DNA of 64,000 bases from Brevibacillus formosus (GTDB taxonomy: Bacteria; Bacillota; Bacilli; Brevibacillales; Brevibacillaceae): positions 248,001-312,000 of the forward strand of contig NZ_PXZL01000007.1 of NCBI RefSeq assembly GCF_003013405.1, in the 5' to 3' direction. The position numbers were made by a program, and so were the translations under genes. The notes under the pieces are model-generated. The model was not told the DNA's origin, did not search any database, and saw nothing but the letters and a program-made list of their open reading frames with translations. Shown piece after piece: positions 1 to 9,477 of the stretch; position 1 is the stretch's first letter; each line of letters begins with the position of its first letter.

Positions 1-515
1 ATAAGACCACGGATTGCCAATCCCGCAAACAACAAGACGACCACGACTTGAAACAGCACCAAAATCGAGTTGACGGATGCAGTCACCGTCACCCGAAATA
101 CGTTTAACCCCGTCACTAGTACGATGAATCCTATAATCCACCATGCAGTCGATACCTCGGGAAAAACGGAGGAAAGGTAAACCCCAGTCAACAAAGCGTT
201 AATCATCGGTAAAAACAAATAATCCAGCAAGGACGCCCAGCCTACCAAAAATCCTGCATAGGGATGGATCGTTTGCTGTGTATACGTATACGCGGTCCCT
301 GCTGAAGGGAATAGCCGTACCATCTTTCCGTAGCTTGCCGCCGTAAACAGGATCGCAAGAAGTGTGACTGCATAAGCAGCAGGAACGTGCCCCCCCGTTT
401 CTCCAGAAACAATGCCAAAGGTGTCAAAAACGGCCATCGGGGCCATGTAGCCCAGTCCAATTACGACAATATGCCGCAACTTCAAACTACGTGTTAGTTC
501 TGCTCTCCCGTTCAC
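1..515 (-). CDS. APC-family amino acid/polyamine permease, N-terminal part (runs off the left edge)
   Basis: A reading frame on the minus strand opens with GTG at 515 behind an AAAGGGGGA ribosome-binding site and stays open to base 1, giving about 171 residues. It starts NGRAELTRSLKLRHIVVIGL and continues with alternating hydrophobic helices; residues about 20-60 carry the GYMAPMAVFDTFGIVSGETG stretch typical of the first helices of APC transporters, closest in feel to putrescine importers of the PuuP/YcjJ type. Substrate cannot be read from this half. The C-terminal half is outside the window. The gene converges with nothing here and is followed upstream by the glnS terminator. Confidence 0.8.
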   Translation of the reverse strand, partial: MNGRAELTRSLKLRHIVVIGLGYMAPMAVFDTFGIVSGETGGHVPAAYAVTLLAILFTAASYGKMVRLFPSAGTAYTYTQQTIHPYAGFLVGWASLLDYLFLPMINALLTGVYLSSVFPEVSTAWWIIGFIVLVTGLNVFRVTVTASVNSILVLFQVVVVLLFAGLAIRGL

Positions 516-571
516 TGCCTGTCCCCCTTTATGTAACAGAATAATTATACACGCTGATTTATAATGACGAA

Positions 572-618
572 AGAAAAAAGCGCCGCTGCACACGGGTTCA
601 CCATGTACAGCAGCGCTT
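572..618 (-). terminator. Intrinsic terminator of glnS
   Basis: The arms agcgccgctgca and tgtacagcagcgct pair with one mismatch and a small bulge, 18 bases downstream of the glnS stop. On the minus strand the hairpin is followed by TTTTTTC. Confidence 0.8.
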
Positions 619-635
619 GATTTATATGGTATTTC

Positions 636-2294
636 TTATGCTTTTGGCAGTTCAAAGGAACTCTTCAACGATACAATCCGGTTGAATACGAGCTTATCCT
701 CTGTCGTATGCTTCGGATCGACATTGAAATAGCCATGACGGAAAAATTGATACTTGTCTTGTGGCTTGGTTTCTTTCATATTTGGTTCCACATAGCCTTG
801 CAGCACTTCCAACGAATTCGGGTTAACGTTGTCGAGGAATGTGCCCTCTGCGTCTTCATCATCCATAATCAATGGCTCATACAAACGGAATTCAGCAGGA
901 ACGGCATTGGTCGCATCCACCCAGTGAATTGTACCTTTTACCTTACGACCTGTAAAACCGCTGCCGCTCTTCGTCTCAGGGTCATACGTGCAATGGATCT
1001 CGATCACGTTGCCGTCTGCATCCTTCACGACGTCATTGCATTTAATGAAGTACGCGTGCTTCAGACGCACTTCATTTCCCGGGAACAGGCGGAAGTACTT
1101 GCTCGGCGGGTTTTCCATGAAGTCGTCCTGCTCAATGTAGATTTCGCGGGAGAACGGAATTTGACGATTGCCCATCTCTGGGTTCTCTGGATTGATCTCC
1201 GCTTCGAGCATCTCGACTTGTCCTTCCGGATAGTTCGTGATGACGACCTTCAACGGATTCAAAACAGCCATCGTACGTGGTGCCTTTAGCTTCAGGTCTT
1301 CACGGATGAAATACTCCAGCATTTTCTCGTCAACGGTGCTGTTCGCGCGCGCTACCCCTACTTCACGAGCGAATGTACGAATCGCTTCCGGTGTATAGCC
1401 GCGACGACGGAAGCCTGCGATGGTTGGCATGCGCGGGTCATCCCAGCCGTCTACTACATTCTCATCGACAAGCTGTTTCAGCTTGCGTTTACTCATAACG
1501 GTGTTTGTCAGGTTCAAGCGAGCAAATTCGTACTGGTGCGGTACCTTCTCCATTTCGCACTCGCGTACTACCCAGTCGTACAACGGGCGATGATCTTCGA
1601 ATTCCAGTGAGCACAAGGAGTGTGTCACGCCCTCAATAGCATCCTCCAACGGATGAGCGAAGTCGTACATCGGATAAATACACCATTTGTCGCCCGTGTT
1701 GTGATGCGTTGCATGGGAGATCCGATAGAGAACCGGATCACGCATGTTGAAGTTCTGAGAAGCCATGTCGATTTTCGCACGCAGCACCTTTTCCCCGTCC
1801 TTGAATTCACCTTGGCGCATACGTGCAAACAGGTCCAGGTTTTCCTCCACAGACCGATTGCGGAACGGACTATCTGTGCCTGGCTCTGTCCACGTTCCAC
1901 GCATTTTACGCATTTCTTCTGGAGACAGATCGTCTACGTAAGCCAGACCTTTTTTAATCAACAGCACCGCACGGTTGTACATCTCTTCAAAGTAATCAGA
2001 TGCAAAAAACAACCCGTCCCATTCGAAGCCAAGCCATTGAACGTCCCTTTTGATGGCCTCTACGTATTCGATGTCTTCCTTCACCGGGTTGGTATCGTCA
2101 AAACGCAGGTTGGCCTTGCCGGAGAATTCTCGAGCCAACTCAAAGTTGAGGCAGATCGCTTTTGCATGTCCAATATGAAGATACCCGTTCGGTTCTGGGG
2201 GAAAGCGGGTAATGATTTCCTTTACTTTGCCCTCTTGCAAGTCATCAATCATGATATTGCGGATAAAATTGGATGCCGCTACCTTGTTTTCCAA
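636..2294 (-). CDS. glnS: Glutaminyl-tRNA synthetase
   Basis: Class I aminoacyl-tRNA synthetase that charges tRNA-Gln with glutamine. The protein (about 552 residues) has [17 protein letters not shown] near residues 30-47, with HIGH as the first ATP-binding signature, and VMSKRKL near residue 270 as the KMSKS equivalent, followed by the two beta-barrel anticodon-binding domains. Length matches the bacterial GlnRS family. The likely start is the TTG at 2294, nine bases after AAAGG; a second TTG at 2303 sits too close to the Shine-Dalgarno. Most Firmicutes make Gln-tRNA indirectly with GatCAB, so a complete glnS is a notable trait of this lineage. Monocistronic, with its own terminator. Confidence 0.96.
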   Translation of the reverse strand: MENKVAASNFIRNIMIDDLQEGKVKEIITRFPPEPNGYLHIGHAKAICLNFELAREFSGKANLRFDDTNPVKEDIEYVEAIKRDVQWLGFEWDGLFFASDYFEEMYNRAVLLIKKGLAYVDDLSPEEMRKMRGTWTEPGTDSPFRNRSVEENLDLFARMRQGEFKDGEKVLRAKIDMASQNFNMRDPVLYRISHATHHNTGDKWCIYPMYDFAHPLEDAIEGVTHSLCSLEFEDHRPLYDWVVRECEMEKVPHQYEFARLNLTNTVMSKRKLKQLVDENVVDGWDDPRMPTIAGFRRRGYTPEAIRTFAREVGVARANSTVDEKMLEYFIREDLKLKAPRTMAVLNPLKVVITNYPEGQVEMLEAEINPENPEMGNRQIPFSREIYIEQDDFMENPPSKYFRLFPGNEVRLKHAYFIKCNDVVKDADGNVIEIHCTYDPETKSGSGFTGRKVKGTIHWVDATNAVPAEFRLYEPLIMDDEDAEGTFLDNVNPNSLEVLQGYVEPNMKETKPQDKYQFFRHGYFNVDPKHTTEDKLVFNRIVSLKSSFELPKA

Positions 2295-2357
2295 TGAAAT
2301 CAACCTTTCACTTCACCTTTACATTCCATAATACTGATTCTCTACCCAGAGTTCAAC

Positions 2358-2382
2358 AAAATCGGGTCGTTGACCGACCCGC
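2358..2382 (-). terminator. Terminator of the SET-domain gene
   Basis: A perfect 7-bp stem CGGGTCG/CGACCCG begins at the SET-gene stop codon and is followed on the minus strand by ATTTTGTT. Confidence 0.65.
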
Positions 2383-3000
2383 TCACGTCTCCCATTGCTG
2401 CCTCGTTTGCCATTGTGACCTGCAATACAGGTGAATGACAGAATCAATGGCTAACCGCTGCTCCGTGATCCCACGAATCGTTTCGAGATGCTTCGGGGAA
2501 ATCAGATGCAGCAAAGGCTGTTCAACATGATTGAAACGTTGGAATGCTTCCGCTGCAATCCGATCCCACCGCGGGTAATACCGAAGCAAGTCATCGGGCA
2601 TTACGCGGGATCGGTCCGTGTCGGACTCGGGCAAACAATCGAAAGGTTCATCCAAATTTAACGTTCCATAATCATCTGTCAGCTCTTCTTCCGGAAAAAT
2701 ATCCCGTGCAGCCAATTCCATATCATACATGGTCGGCACACAATTCGCATGAAAGCTGTGGTTCACGTACCTTGCCTTATCCCAACAAAGAATGTACTTT
2801 CCGAACTGGTTCTTAAACGAATATTTTTGTACGTCCTGTTTTCGTAATGAGTCAAGTCTTTCCACAAACGCAGGGTCCAATACCTGGTCCAAATCATCCT
2901 GTGCCCATACAATCGTTCCTTTTGGGATAAACCTTGTCGCAAACACACCGTACCCGATCTCATCGTTGATATAGCGCAATTCTGTATCGGGATGCATCAT
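2383..3000 (-). CDS. Small SET-domain protein
   Basis: About 205 residues from the ATG at 3000. The N-terminal YGVFATRFIPKGTIVW segment, the central YVNHSFHANC (NHS box that binds S-adenosylmethionine in SET proteins) and the following DDYG motif define a compact SET fold, without pre- or post-SET zinc clusters. SET proteins are protein-lysine methyltransferases in eukaryotes; bacterial ones of this size are mostly uncharacterised, so the substrate is unknown. AAGGAG lies 13 bases upstream of the chosen start. An in-frame ATG at 3099 would add 33 residues unlike the family, so I prefer the shorter form. Single gene with its own terminator. Confidence 0.8.
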   Translation of the reverse strand: MMHPDTELRYINDEIGYGVFATRFIPKGTIVWAQDDLDQVLDPAFVERLDSLRKQDVQKYSFKNQFGKYILCWDKARYVNHSFHANCVPTMYDMELAARDIFPEEELTDDYGTLNLDEPFDCLPESDTDRSRVMPDDLLRYYPRWDRIAAEAFQRFNHVEQPLLHLISPKHLETIRGITEQRLAIDSVIHLYCRSQWQTRQQWET

Positions 3001-3138
3001 GGTCTTTGTTTCACTCCTTGGCGAATGTGCCTTTTTATCATCATAAGCAGTTTTGCCCCAGGAGGTGTGTGAATGTCTGCGAAAAACAACCTTCCCCATG
3101 CTATTCCTGACTATTTTTCCGGATTAAAAATTTTTTCT

Positions 3139-3160
3139 TATTTACCACAAATGGTAAATA
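3139..3160. promoter_or_regulatory. 22-bp palindrome, possible operator
   Basis: TATTTACCA and TGGTAAATA form a perfect dyad around CAAA in the divergent region between the SET-domain gene and the riboswitch-controlled ggt. The position suits a repressor site; no cognate regulator can be named. Confidence 0.4.
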
Positions 3161-3245
3161 GTCTATATTATTGGCAAACGGACTTTTAGGAACATTTTCC
3201 CACAACGATAGAATCAGTATTGTGTCATTTTATGCTTCACCCATT

Positions 3246-3340
3246 GATATCGAAACGGCATACCCGGGGAAATCCGGCGACGCAAAGCTACAGGGGCTAC
3301 CTCCGCAACAGCGGACACGCTTGCCAGCTACCGAAGTATT
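3246..3340 (+). promoter_or_regulatory. Cyclic-di-GMP-I riboswitch aptamer (GEMM)
   Basis: The conserved core GACGCAAAGCTA (3277-3290), preceded by a GGGGAAATCC hairpin loop and followed by GGCTACC, a second variable hairpin (ccgc aaca gcgg) and the closing GCCAGCTACCGAAG, matches the c-di-GMP-I (GEMM) consensus in order and spacing. It lies about 180 bases upstream of the gamma-glutamyltransferase start and immediately before an intrinsic terminator, so transcription attenuation by c-di-GMP is the expected mechanism. Discrimination from the related cAMP-GMP variant depends on one core base that I did not model. Confidence 0.82.
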
Positions 3341-3351
3341 GATGTAGGACG

Positions 3352-3384
3352 AGACCAATGATCCTATATCATTGGTCTTTTTTT
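3352..3384 (+). terminator. Riboswitch expression-platform terminator
   Basis: A perfect 11-bp stem AGACCAATGAT/ATCATTGGTCT with a 5-base loop is followed by TTTTTT. It sits 12 bases after the riboswitch aptamer and ahead of ggt. Confidence 0.88.
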
Positions 3385-3516
3385 GCGCTCACAATGTCTA
3401 TTTTTGTCTACTTTTGTATGTTTGTGTATTTTTAACTTTTAAAGGAGGTGAGGCAACAGCGGATAGCCGGTTTAATGAATCATTATATTATTCATCATGA
3501 AGGAGGTTTCATAGGA

Positions 3517-5235
3517 ATGTCATTCTGGAAGAAACTCTCGACCGTCGCGCTGACTGCTGTCATCGGGGTATCAACATTCTCTGGAGCACAAGCTGCTAAC
3601 CGTCCAACATCGATGTCACCGAACGCAATGGTGACGACTCCTCACTATCTGGCTACGGCTGCGGCCCTGAAGACTTTGGAAGACGGTGGAAGTGCAGTAG
3701 ATGCTGCTATTACAGCCGCTTCCACCTTAGCTGTTGTCTATCCCCATTACACAACCATTGGCGGAGATAACTTCTGGCTCATCTACAATGCCAAAACAAA
3801 AGAGCTGAAAGCACTGAACGGCAGTGGTCGCGCAGGCGAAAAGGCAACCATCGACTATTACAAAGGCAAGGGCTACGAAAAAATCCCGTCCCGCGGTTAT
3901 GAATCAGCAAACACTGTCCCTGGTGTGGTCTCCGGCTGGTGGGAGGCGTACAACTACGCACACAAAAAAATGGGCAACAGCAAGCTTCAATGGAGCAGAC
4001 TGCTGGAGCCTGCCATTGGATACGCCGAGAACGGATATCCAGTCTCTCCCAACCAAGTATATTGGACGAAATACGCGACAGATCCAACTGACAATGACTT
4101 GAAGAATCTTCAACGTTTTGATGGATTCCGTAAAACATTCCTGAAGCCCAACGGCGATCCTTATGCAGCAGGGGAAATTCTCAAACAAAAGGACCTTGCC
4201 AATACTTTGCGAATCATTGCAAAAAAAGGCGCTGACGGTTTTTATAAAGGAGAAGTTGCTAAAAAAATCGTAGCAGACATGCAAGCCAACGGCGGATTGC
4301 TCACGTTGAAAGATTTTGAGAAGCACACCTCCACTTGGGCAGATCCAATTACGGTAGACTACCGAGGATACAAAGCGTATAACGTTCCACCGAACTCTCA
4401 AGGCATGGCATCACTCTCTATTCTTAATGTTTTGAATAACTTTGACCTCAAGAGCATGGGTGAAGGAACACCCGATTACTATCACACGATTGTAGAAGCA
4501 ACCAAACAAGCTTTTGCTGACCGCGACAAATGGCTAACTGACCCTGCCTTTGTGGATATCCCTGTGGATGAGCTGTTGTCCAAGCAGCACGGGAAAGATT
4601 TAGCTGCGCGCATTGATATGAAGCAAGCCGCCAAATCTGTAGAACCACTTGATCCAAAAGGCGATACAACCTGGTTCGGGATCGTCGACAAAGATGGAAA
4701 TGCCGTGTCCATCATTCAGAGTCACTATTTTGACTGGGGTTCCGGCATCGTAGCGAAAGATACGGGCGTCCTTTTGCAAAACCGCGGAAGCTATTTCTCT
4801 TTGGATCCCAAACACATCAATCATTTGGAACCAGGAAAACGCACCTTCCACACAATTAACCCGGCTATGCTCTTTAAAGGGGACAAGCCTTATCTTCTCT
4901 ACGGAACACAAGGGGGAGAAGGACAGCCGCAAACGCAAGCCGCTCTCGTCACGCGTATCGTCGACTTTGGTTTCAGCGTGCAAGACGCAATCGAAGCGCC
5001 AAGATGGCTGCATGGACGCAACTGGGGATCTGCTTCCAACAATCTCAAGGTGGAAAGCCGCATCCCTCAAGAAGTCCTGGATGAGTTGATAAAACGTGGG
5101 CATCCGGTCGAAAAGCTGGAAGCAGCCTATACCGACGCGATGGGACAGTCCGGCGCAATCCTGATTGACCCGCAAACCAATGTAAAATTTGGCGGCGCTG
5201 ACCCTCGCGGTGAAGGCGCAGCAATGGGATACTAA
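3517..5235 (+). CDS. ggt: Secreted gamma-glutamyltransferase
   Basis: Member of the N-terminal-nucleophile gamma-glutamyltranspeptidase family, which cleaves or transfers gamma-glutamyl groups from glutathione, glutamine or poly-gamma-glutamate. The 572-residue precursor starts MSFWKKLSTVALTAVIGV, a Sec signal peptide with an AQA-A cleavage site. The family nucleophile is visible as GDTTWFGIVDKDGNAV, with Thr384 starting the small subunit after autoprocessing; the GTQGGEGQPQ stretch near residue 465 is the oxyanion/substrate loop. AAGGAGGT nine bases upstream fixes the ATG at 3517 over in-frame starts further upstream. It follows a c-di-GMP riboswitch and terminator and has its own terminator, so it is a single-gene riboswitch unit. 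The exact donor substrate is not evident. Confidence 0.92.
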   Translation: MSFWKKLSTVALTAVIGVSTFSGAQAANRPTSMSPNAMVTTPHYLATAAALKTLEDGGSAVDAAITAASTLAVVYPHYTTIGGDNFWLIYNAKTKELKALNGSGRAGEKATIDYYKGKGYEKIPSRGYESANTVPGVVSGWWEAYNYAHKKMGNSKLQWSRLLEPAIGYAENGYPVSPNQVYWTKYATDPTDNDLKNLQRFDGFRKTFLKPNGDPYAAGEILKQKDLANTLRIIAKKGADGFYKGEVAKKIVADMQANGGLLTLKDFEKHTSTWADPITVDYRGYKAYNVPPNSQGMASLSILNVLNNFDLKSMGEGTPDYYHTIVEATKQAFADRDKWLTDPAFVDIPVDELLSKQHGKDLAARIDMKQAAKSVEPLDPKGDTTWFGIVDKDGNAVSIIQSHYFDWGSGIVAKDTGVLLQNRGSYFSLDPKHINHLEPGKRTFHTINPAMLFKGDKPYLLYGTQGGEGQPQTQAALVTRIVDFGFSVQDAIEAPRWLHGRNWGSASNNLKVESRIPQEVLDELIKRGHPVEKLEAAYTDAMGQSGAILIDPQTNVKFGGADPRGEGAAMGY

Positions 5236-5244
5236 TATTTTGTC

Positions 5245-5285
5245 AGACTGCTGAGTAAATCTCAGCAGTCTACCTGTTTCTATTT
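5245..5285 (+). terminator. Terminator of ggt
   Basis: Perfect 11-bp stem AGACTGCTGAG/CTCAGCAGTCT, loop TAAAT, followed by a loose T-rich tail. Confidence 0.75.
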
Positions 5286-5315
5286 TGCAATCACGGATTA
5301 GGAGTGGAAAAACCT

Positions 5316-7304
5316 ATGTTTTTGTTCAACAAGCTCAGGAACAAAATGATCCTTTGGTTTCTCGTCGTGGCTGTCATTCCACTTACTGCCGTTTCTTTGT
5401 TTATCACGAACAGCTTTTCATCCATTCTGATTGATAAACAAAAATCATCCTATGTTGACCTTACTTCCAGTACAGCCATAGCTATGGATCAATATCTGGA
5501 CCGGCGAATGACAGAAATTCAGATTTTAGCCCGCACCTCGGATATTCAATCCGATGATGCAGCAGCAAAAAACGAATTCATCCGCAAGTTTACCGAGGAA
5601 ATGAAACTGTATGACGGAAATACGTTTATCGCAAGCGATGGAAAAGTAACGGCTGATACGTTCCCCAAAAGCGTTGGAATCAATCTTGGCGAGCGCCAAT
5701 TCTTCAAAGACGGTATGCAGGACAAGCCCAGCTTCTCCGATGTTCTTGTTGCGAAGACAACCGGCAATCGCTCTATCATCGTCGCTTCCCCTGTAAAAAC
5801 GAAAAACAATGAGAAGCTCGGTGTCTTGACCGGGCTCGTCAATGTAGATGACTTCACAGCAACATTTCTCAAGGATTTGAAAGTAGGCAACGATGGTTAT
5901 CCGATTCTCGTTGATAACAAGGATCAAATTCAGTACCATCCTACCCAGGATCTGATCGGAAAACCGCTTGAGGAATCCGCTCTGCCGCAACCATTGATGG
6001 AAATCCTGAAATCAGGAAAAACGGAAAAGGGCTCATACAGCTACTCGGACAATGGCAAGGAATACGTTGTCACCTATTCCCCCATTCCCAAGACCAACTT
6101 TGGTTTGTATCTGCATATCCCTGTCGAATCCATAACGTCTGCGGTTTCATCCGTTACCACCATGGTTAGGATCATTGTCATCGTTGTTGTTGCTGTCGTG
6201 ACGGCAATCGCATACGCTGTTTCCCGACAAATCTCACGCCCTATTGCGGCAGTTGCCTCAGTGGCTAACCGCATTTCCGAGGGTGAACTGACTGTACAAC
6301 CCTTGCAAATTCGAACCAAGGATGAGGTTGGACAGCTATCCCAATCAGTAAACACAATGGTGCTCAACCTGCGAACGATTATTCAACAAGTTAATGATAC
6401 AGCTTCAGACCTCGCTTCTTCAGCAGAGGAATTGTCAGTCAACGCCGACCATACGAGCAAGGCTACCGAGCAAATCGCCATAACGATTCAGGAAGTAGCT
6501 TACGGTGCGGAAAAGCAAGTGAAGAGTGTAGAGGAAAGTGTCACCGCAATTCAAGGTGTATCGACAGGAGCTCAACAGGTTGCCACGAATGCACAGCAAG
6601 CTGCCGAATCAGCTTTGGGCGCTTCCCAAATTGCAGTGGAAGGCAATCAAGCCCTTCAGGTCGTTATCAGCCAGATGCAATCGATCGAGAACACTGTCGG
6701 CAACATTGCCGATATCGTCAAACGATTAGGAAACAGCTCGCAGGAAATCGGACAAATCGTACAAGTCATCACCGCCATTGCTGAACAAACAAATCTGTTA
6801 GCGCTTAACGCAGCGATTGAAGCGGCGAGAGCTGGTGAACAGGGGCGCGGATTCGCCGTTGTAGCAGACGAAGTGCGCAAATTGGCTGAGCAGTCCGCGC
6901 AATCCGCGCAACAGATCAAACTGTTGATTACGACGATTCAGCTCGAATCAAACCAGGCTGTCCTTTCGATGGAACAGGGCACCAAAGAGGTCGCCACTGG
7001 ACTTACTGTCGTTAACAATGCAGGCAAGTCCTTCGAACAGATCCAAGATGCTGTCACGCAAGTAGCAAGCCAAATTCAAGAAGTAAAGGCTTATTCTGAG
7101 CAAATGTCTTTCGGCACCAAACAGGTAGTAGAATTGGTCAGTGTCATTGAAGAAGTAGCGGAGAATTCTGCTGACGGAACACAAAGCGTGTCGGCCGCCA
7201 CAGAAGAACAGCTGGCAGCTATGGAAGAGGTCAGTTCATCAGCTACTTCTTTGGCAAGAATAGCCGAAGAACTGCAATCTCATGTAAGCAAATTCAAGAT
7301 ATAG
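5316..7304 (+). CDS. Methyl-accepting chemotaxis protein (dCache type)
   Basis: Transmembrane chemoreceptor of about 662 residues. Order: transmembrane helix at about 8-30, extracellular double-Cache ligand domain at about 35-275, second helix ([19 protein letters not shown]) near 285, HAMP linker, then the long signalling hairpin with the invariant tip [20 protein letters not shown] and [16 protein letters not shown]. It will signal through CheW/CheA; the ligand is probably an amino acid or other small molecule, judged only from the dCache class. GGAG eleven bases upstream favours ATG 5316 over GTG 5304. Located just behind ggt but separated by a terminator. Confidence 0.93.
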   Translation: MFLFNKLRNKMILWFLVVAVIPLTAVSLFITNSFSSILIDKQKSSYVDLTSSTAIAMDQYLDRRMTEIQILARTSDIQSDDAAAKNEFIRKFTEEMKLYDGNTFIASDGKVTADTFPKSVGINLGERQFFKDGMQDKPSFSDVLVAKTTGNRSIIVASPVKTKNNEKLGVLTGLVNVDDFTATFLKDLKVGNDGYPILVDNKDQIQYHPTQDLIGKPLEESALPQPLMEILKSGKTEKGSYSYSDNGKEYVVTYSPIPKTNFGLYLHIPVESITSAVSSVTTMVRIIVIVVVAVVTAIAYAVSRQISRPIAAVASVANRISEGELTVQPLQIRTKDEVGQLSQSVNTMVLNLRTIIQQVNDTASDLASSAEELSVNADHTSKATEQIAITIQEVAYGAEKQVKSVEESVTAIQGVSTGAQQVATNAQQAAESALGASQIAVEGNQALQVVISQMQSIENTVGNIADIVKRLGNSSQEIGQIVQVITAIAEQTNLLALNAAIEAARAGEQGRGFAVVADEVRKLAEQSAQSAQQIKLLITTIQLESNQAVLSMEQGTKEVATGLTVVNNAGKSFEQIQDAVTQVASQIQEVKAYSEQMSFGTKQVVELVSVIEEVAENSADGTQSVSAATEEQLAAMEEVSSSATSLARIAEELQSHVSKFKI

Positions 7305-7315
7305 TCCAAACAGCA

Positions 7316-7357
7316 AAAAAGGAAAGCCGCCTTGCATGTTGCCCGGCGGCTCTTTCC
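7316..7357. terminator. Bidirectional terminator between chemoreceptor and phosphodiesterase
   Basis: Stem GGAAAGCCGCC/GGCGGCTCTTTCC with one bulge, flanked by an A-run on the left and T-rich sequence on the right, between two convergent genes. Confidence 0.75.
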
Positions 7358-7366
7358 TGTTTGCGC

Positions 7367-8086
7367 TTATACAAACTCCCACATCCGGTCAGGATGGTTG
7401 GTGCAAATTTGAACCTGAGGATGCCACGAAATGACTTCGCGGATATGCTTCGGATCATCCAGCGTCCATGCAATGACTTTGAAGCCTTTTTCAATCGCGG
7501 CTACTGTTAGCTCACGATTCAGAAACGGATATCCCATGGAGAGGATCGTAGCACCCGCTGCCTCCATCTGTTCCAGCATGAGTACAGGGCGACCATATAC
7601 AATCAGGCCTGTCTGCACTTCTTGATCGAGCGTGCGAACGTGACGGATCAAATCATGGTCAAATGAAGTCAGGTACACCTCTTGCTTCATTCCATGCTTT
7701 TCTACAAGCGCGAGCACCTTTTCTGCGATACCAGGATACATGTCACTTGTTGCTTTCAGTTCAATATTTAGCGTGCAGCGACCTTTTACTGCGATCAACA
7801 CTTCCTCCAGTGTAGGGATGCGCTCGCCCGCAAACTTGTCGTCAAACCAGCTCCCTGCATCCAGCTCACGCAGCTCTGCCAAAGTATGGTCCATGACCAG
7901 ACCGCGGCCATTGGTCGTGCGTTCCAGCGTAAAGTCATGAATCAGCACCGGAACACCGTCACGGGTCAGTTGAACATCAATTTCCATTGCTTTGATAGCT
8001 GGCTCTGCCAAAGCCAGTCGAATCGCTGTCATTGTATTCTCCGGGGCTTTGCCTGACCACCCGCGATGTGCCATACAAATGTTCAT
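7367..8086 (-). CDS. ugpQ: Glycerophosphodiester phosphodiesterase
   Basis: Cytoplasmic GDPD-family enzyme of 239 residues that hydrolyses glycerophosphodiesters to sn-glycerol-3-phosphate and an alcohol. The signature residues are present: AHRGWSGKAPENT (catalytic His and Glu-Asn) at 6-18, EIDVQLTRDGVPVLIHD at about 36-52 with the metal-binding Glu/Asp and second His, and a TIM-barrel length. No signal peptide, so it acts on imported substrate. It is the last gene of the ugp-like operon, 30 bases behind the binding protein, which supports a scavenging role for phospholipid headgroups. Start ATG has GAGGAG upstream. Confidence 0.93.
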   Translation of the reverse strand: MNICMAHRGWSGKAPENTMTAIRLALAEPAIKAMEIDVQLTRDGVPVLIHDFTLERTTNGRGLVMDHTLAELRELDAGSWFDDKFAGERIPTLEEVLIAVKGRCTLNIELKATSDMYPGIAEKVLALVEKHGMKQEVYLTSFDHDLIRHVRTLDQEVQTGLIVYGRPVLMLEQMEAAGATILSMGYPFLNRELTVAAIEKGFKVIAWTLDDPKHIREVISWHPQVQICTNHPDRMWEFV

Positions 8087-8116
8087 TTCGCCAGCTCCTC
8101 TATCATTTCGTTTCTA

Positions 8117-9445
8117 TTATTTTTTCAAAAGCTTGCTGCCTTTTTCCGTTGCCGCCTGCATCGCTTCATCTACTGTCGCTTGGCCAAGCATCGCACGCTG
8201 CAGTTCTTTTTGAATCACATCCTGCAATTCCTTGTAGCCTGGAGCCATTGGACGAGGATAGCCGTATTGCAGCTGATCTACCGCAACCTTGAAGTTTGGT
8301 TCTTTTTCATAGAATGCCTTCATTTCAGCAGAATCGATAGCTTCTGTCGTGACAGGCATATAACCGGAAGCGATGGACCACGGAACCGTTTGCTCGGTAT
8401 CGGTCATCCACTTCATGAATTCCCACGCCGCTTTTTTCTCTGCATCGGTCGACTTCGCCAGCATCACGAGATTCGCACCGCCCGTTGGCGTACCAAACGT
8501 TTTATTGGCTGGCAGGAAGGCAGCACCCATGTCAAATTTGGCATTTTTCTTCAATTCCGTCAAGGAGCCTGTCGAGGTGAAAATCATGCCCACTTTTTGA
8601 TTCAGGAAGTCTTGCTCCGCTACATCCCACGCATTGTAGTTCTCTCCTGGAGGGTTTTTCATGATGCCTTCCTTCACCATTTTGGACCAGAGCTCAAGCG
8701 GTGCTTTTCCCGCTTCGTTGTTGATCGTCAGCTCCTTGCCGTCCTCGCTCAGGATGTTGCCCCCGCCTTGGAAAACGAGCGCTTCGTAGAACCAAATATC
8801 AACAGGCGTCGAGAAGCCGTACCGGGTAATTTTGTCTCCTTCTTTTTTGCTCAGCTTTTGCGAGAAGCTGACGAGCTCATCCCATGTTTTCGGACCGTTT
8901 GGATCAAGTCCTGCTTCTTTTAACATATCGCGGTTGATGTACAAGAGTGGAGTGGAACGGTTAAATGGCACGGCGTACAGTTTGTCATTCCAATAGGAAT
9001 TTTTCATGAGACCTGGAATGTACTTCTTTTCATCCCCCTGCGAGTAGGGAGTCAAATCTTCCAAAACTTTTGCATCCGCAAATGCTGCGATTGAAGCGAT
9101 CTCGACCATCGTGACATCTGGATTGTTGCCCGCTGCTACAGATGCCAGTACTTTGGAGTGGTTCTCTTGATACGCACCTTGGTAGGCTGGTTTGACGATA
9201 ATATCTTTATGTGTTTCGTTGAATTTTTTGACCATATCCTCAATTGTTTTCCCACGAACGCCACCCAACGCATACCAGAAATCAATTTCGACAGGGCCGC
9301 TGGATGCTGTTGACGCTGCTGGCTGAGAAGTACTGCCTGTACTTGCAGACTGTTCTTTACCGGATGATCCGCATCCAGCCAAAACTCCTGACAAACCGAT
9401 AGTCAATGCACATAGAATCGTTCCAGTCTTTTTCATGGAAAACAT
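8117..9445 (-). CDS. ugpB: sn-Glycerol-3-phosphate-type ABC transporter substrate-binding lipoprotein
   Basis: Extracellular solute-binding protein family 1, 442 residues. The N-terminus MFSMKKTGTILCALTIG ends in the lipobox VLAGC, so the protein is anchored as a lipoprotein; a Ser/Thr/Ala-rich linker follows. VEIDFWYALGGVRG and NPDVTMVEIASIAAF are typical of the UgpB subgroup. Substrate is inferred from neighbours: two permeases and an ATPase upstream, glycerophosphodiesterase downstream, and the glycerol-3-phosphate antiterminator GlpP at the operon head. A maltodextrin-type sugar would be the alternative for the family alone. GGAGG ten bases upstream supports the ATG at 9445. Confidence 0.9.
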   Translation of the reverse strand: MFSMKKTGTILCALTIGLSGVLAGCGSSGKEQSASTGSTSQPAASTASSGPVEIDFWYALGGVRGKTIEDMVKKFNETHKDIIVKPAYQGAYQENHSKVLASVAAGNNPDVTMVEIASIAAFADAKVLEDLTPYSQGDEKKYIPGLMKNSYWNDKLYAVPFNRSTPLLYINRDMLKEAGLDPNGPKTWDELVSFSQKLSKKEGDKITRYGFSTPVDIWFYEALVFQGGGNILSEDGKELTINNEAGKAPLELWSKMVKEGIMKNPPGENYNAWDVAEQDFLNQKVGMIFTSTGSLTELKKNAKFDMGAAFLPANKTFGTPTGGANLVMLAKSTDAEKKAAWEFMKWMTDTEQTVPWSIASGYMPVTTEAIDSAEMKAFYEKEPNFKVAVDQLQYGYPRPMAPGYKELQDVIQKELQRAMLGQATVDEAMQAATEKGSKLLKK

Positions 9446-9477
9446 GGTTTGATTTCCTCCCTAAGAGCTATCTTTTA

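Noticed and set aside
708..1289. 193-codon plus-strand frame inside glnS
   Set aside because: Antisense shadow of a conserved gene; no ribosome site and no recognisable protein.
3448..3516. Longer N-terminus for gamma-glutamyltransferase from GTG 3448
   Set aside because: The added residues would precede a normal signal peptide, and the best-placed AAGGAGGT belongs to ATG 3517.
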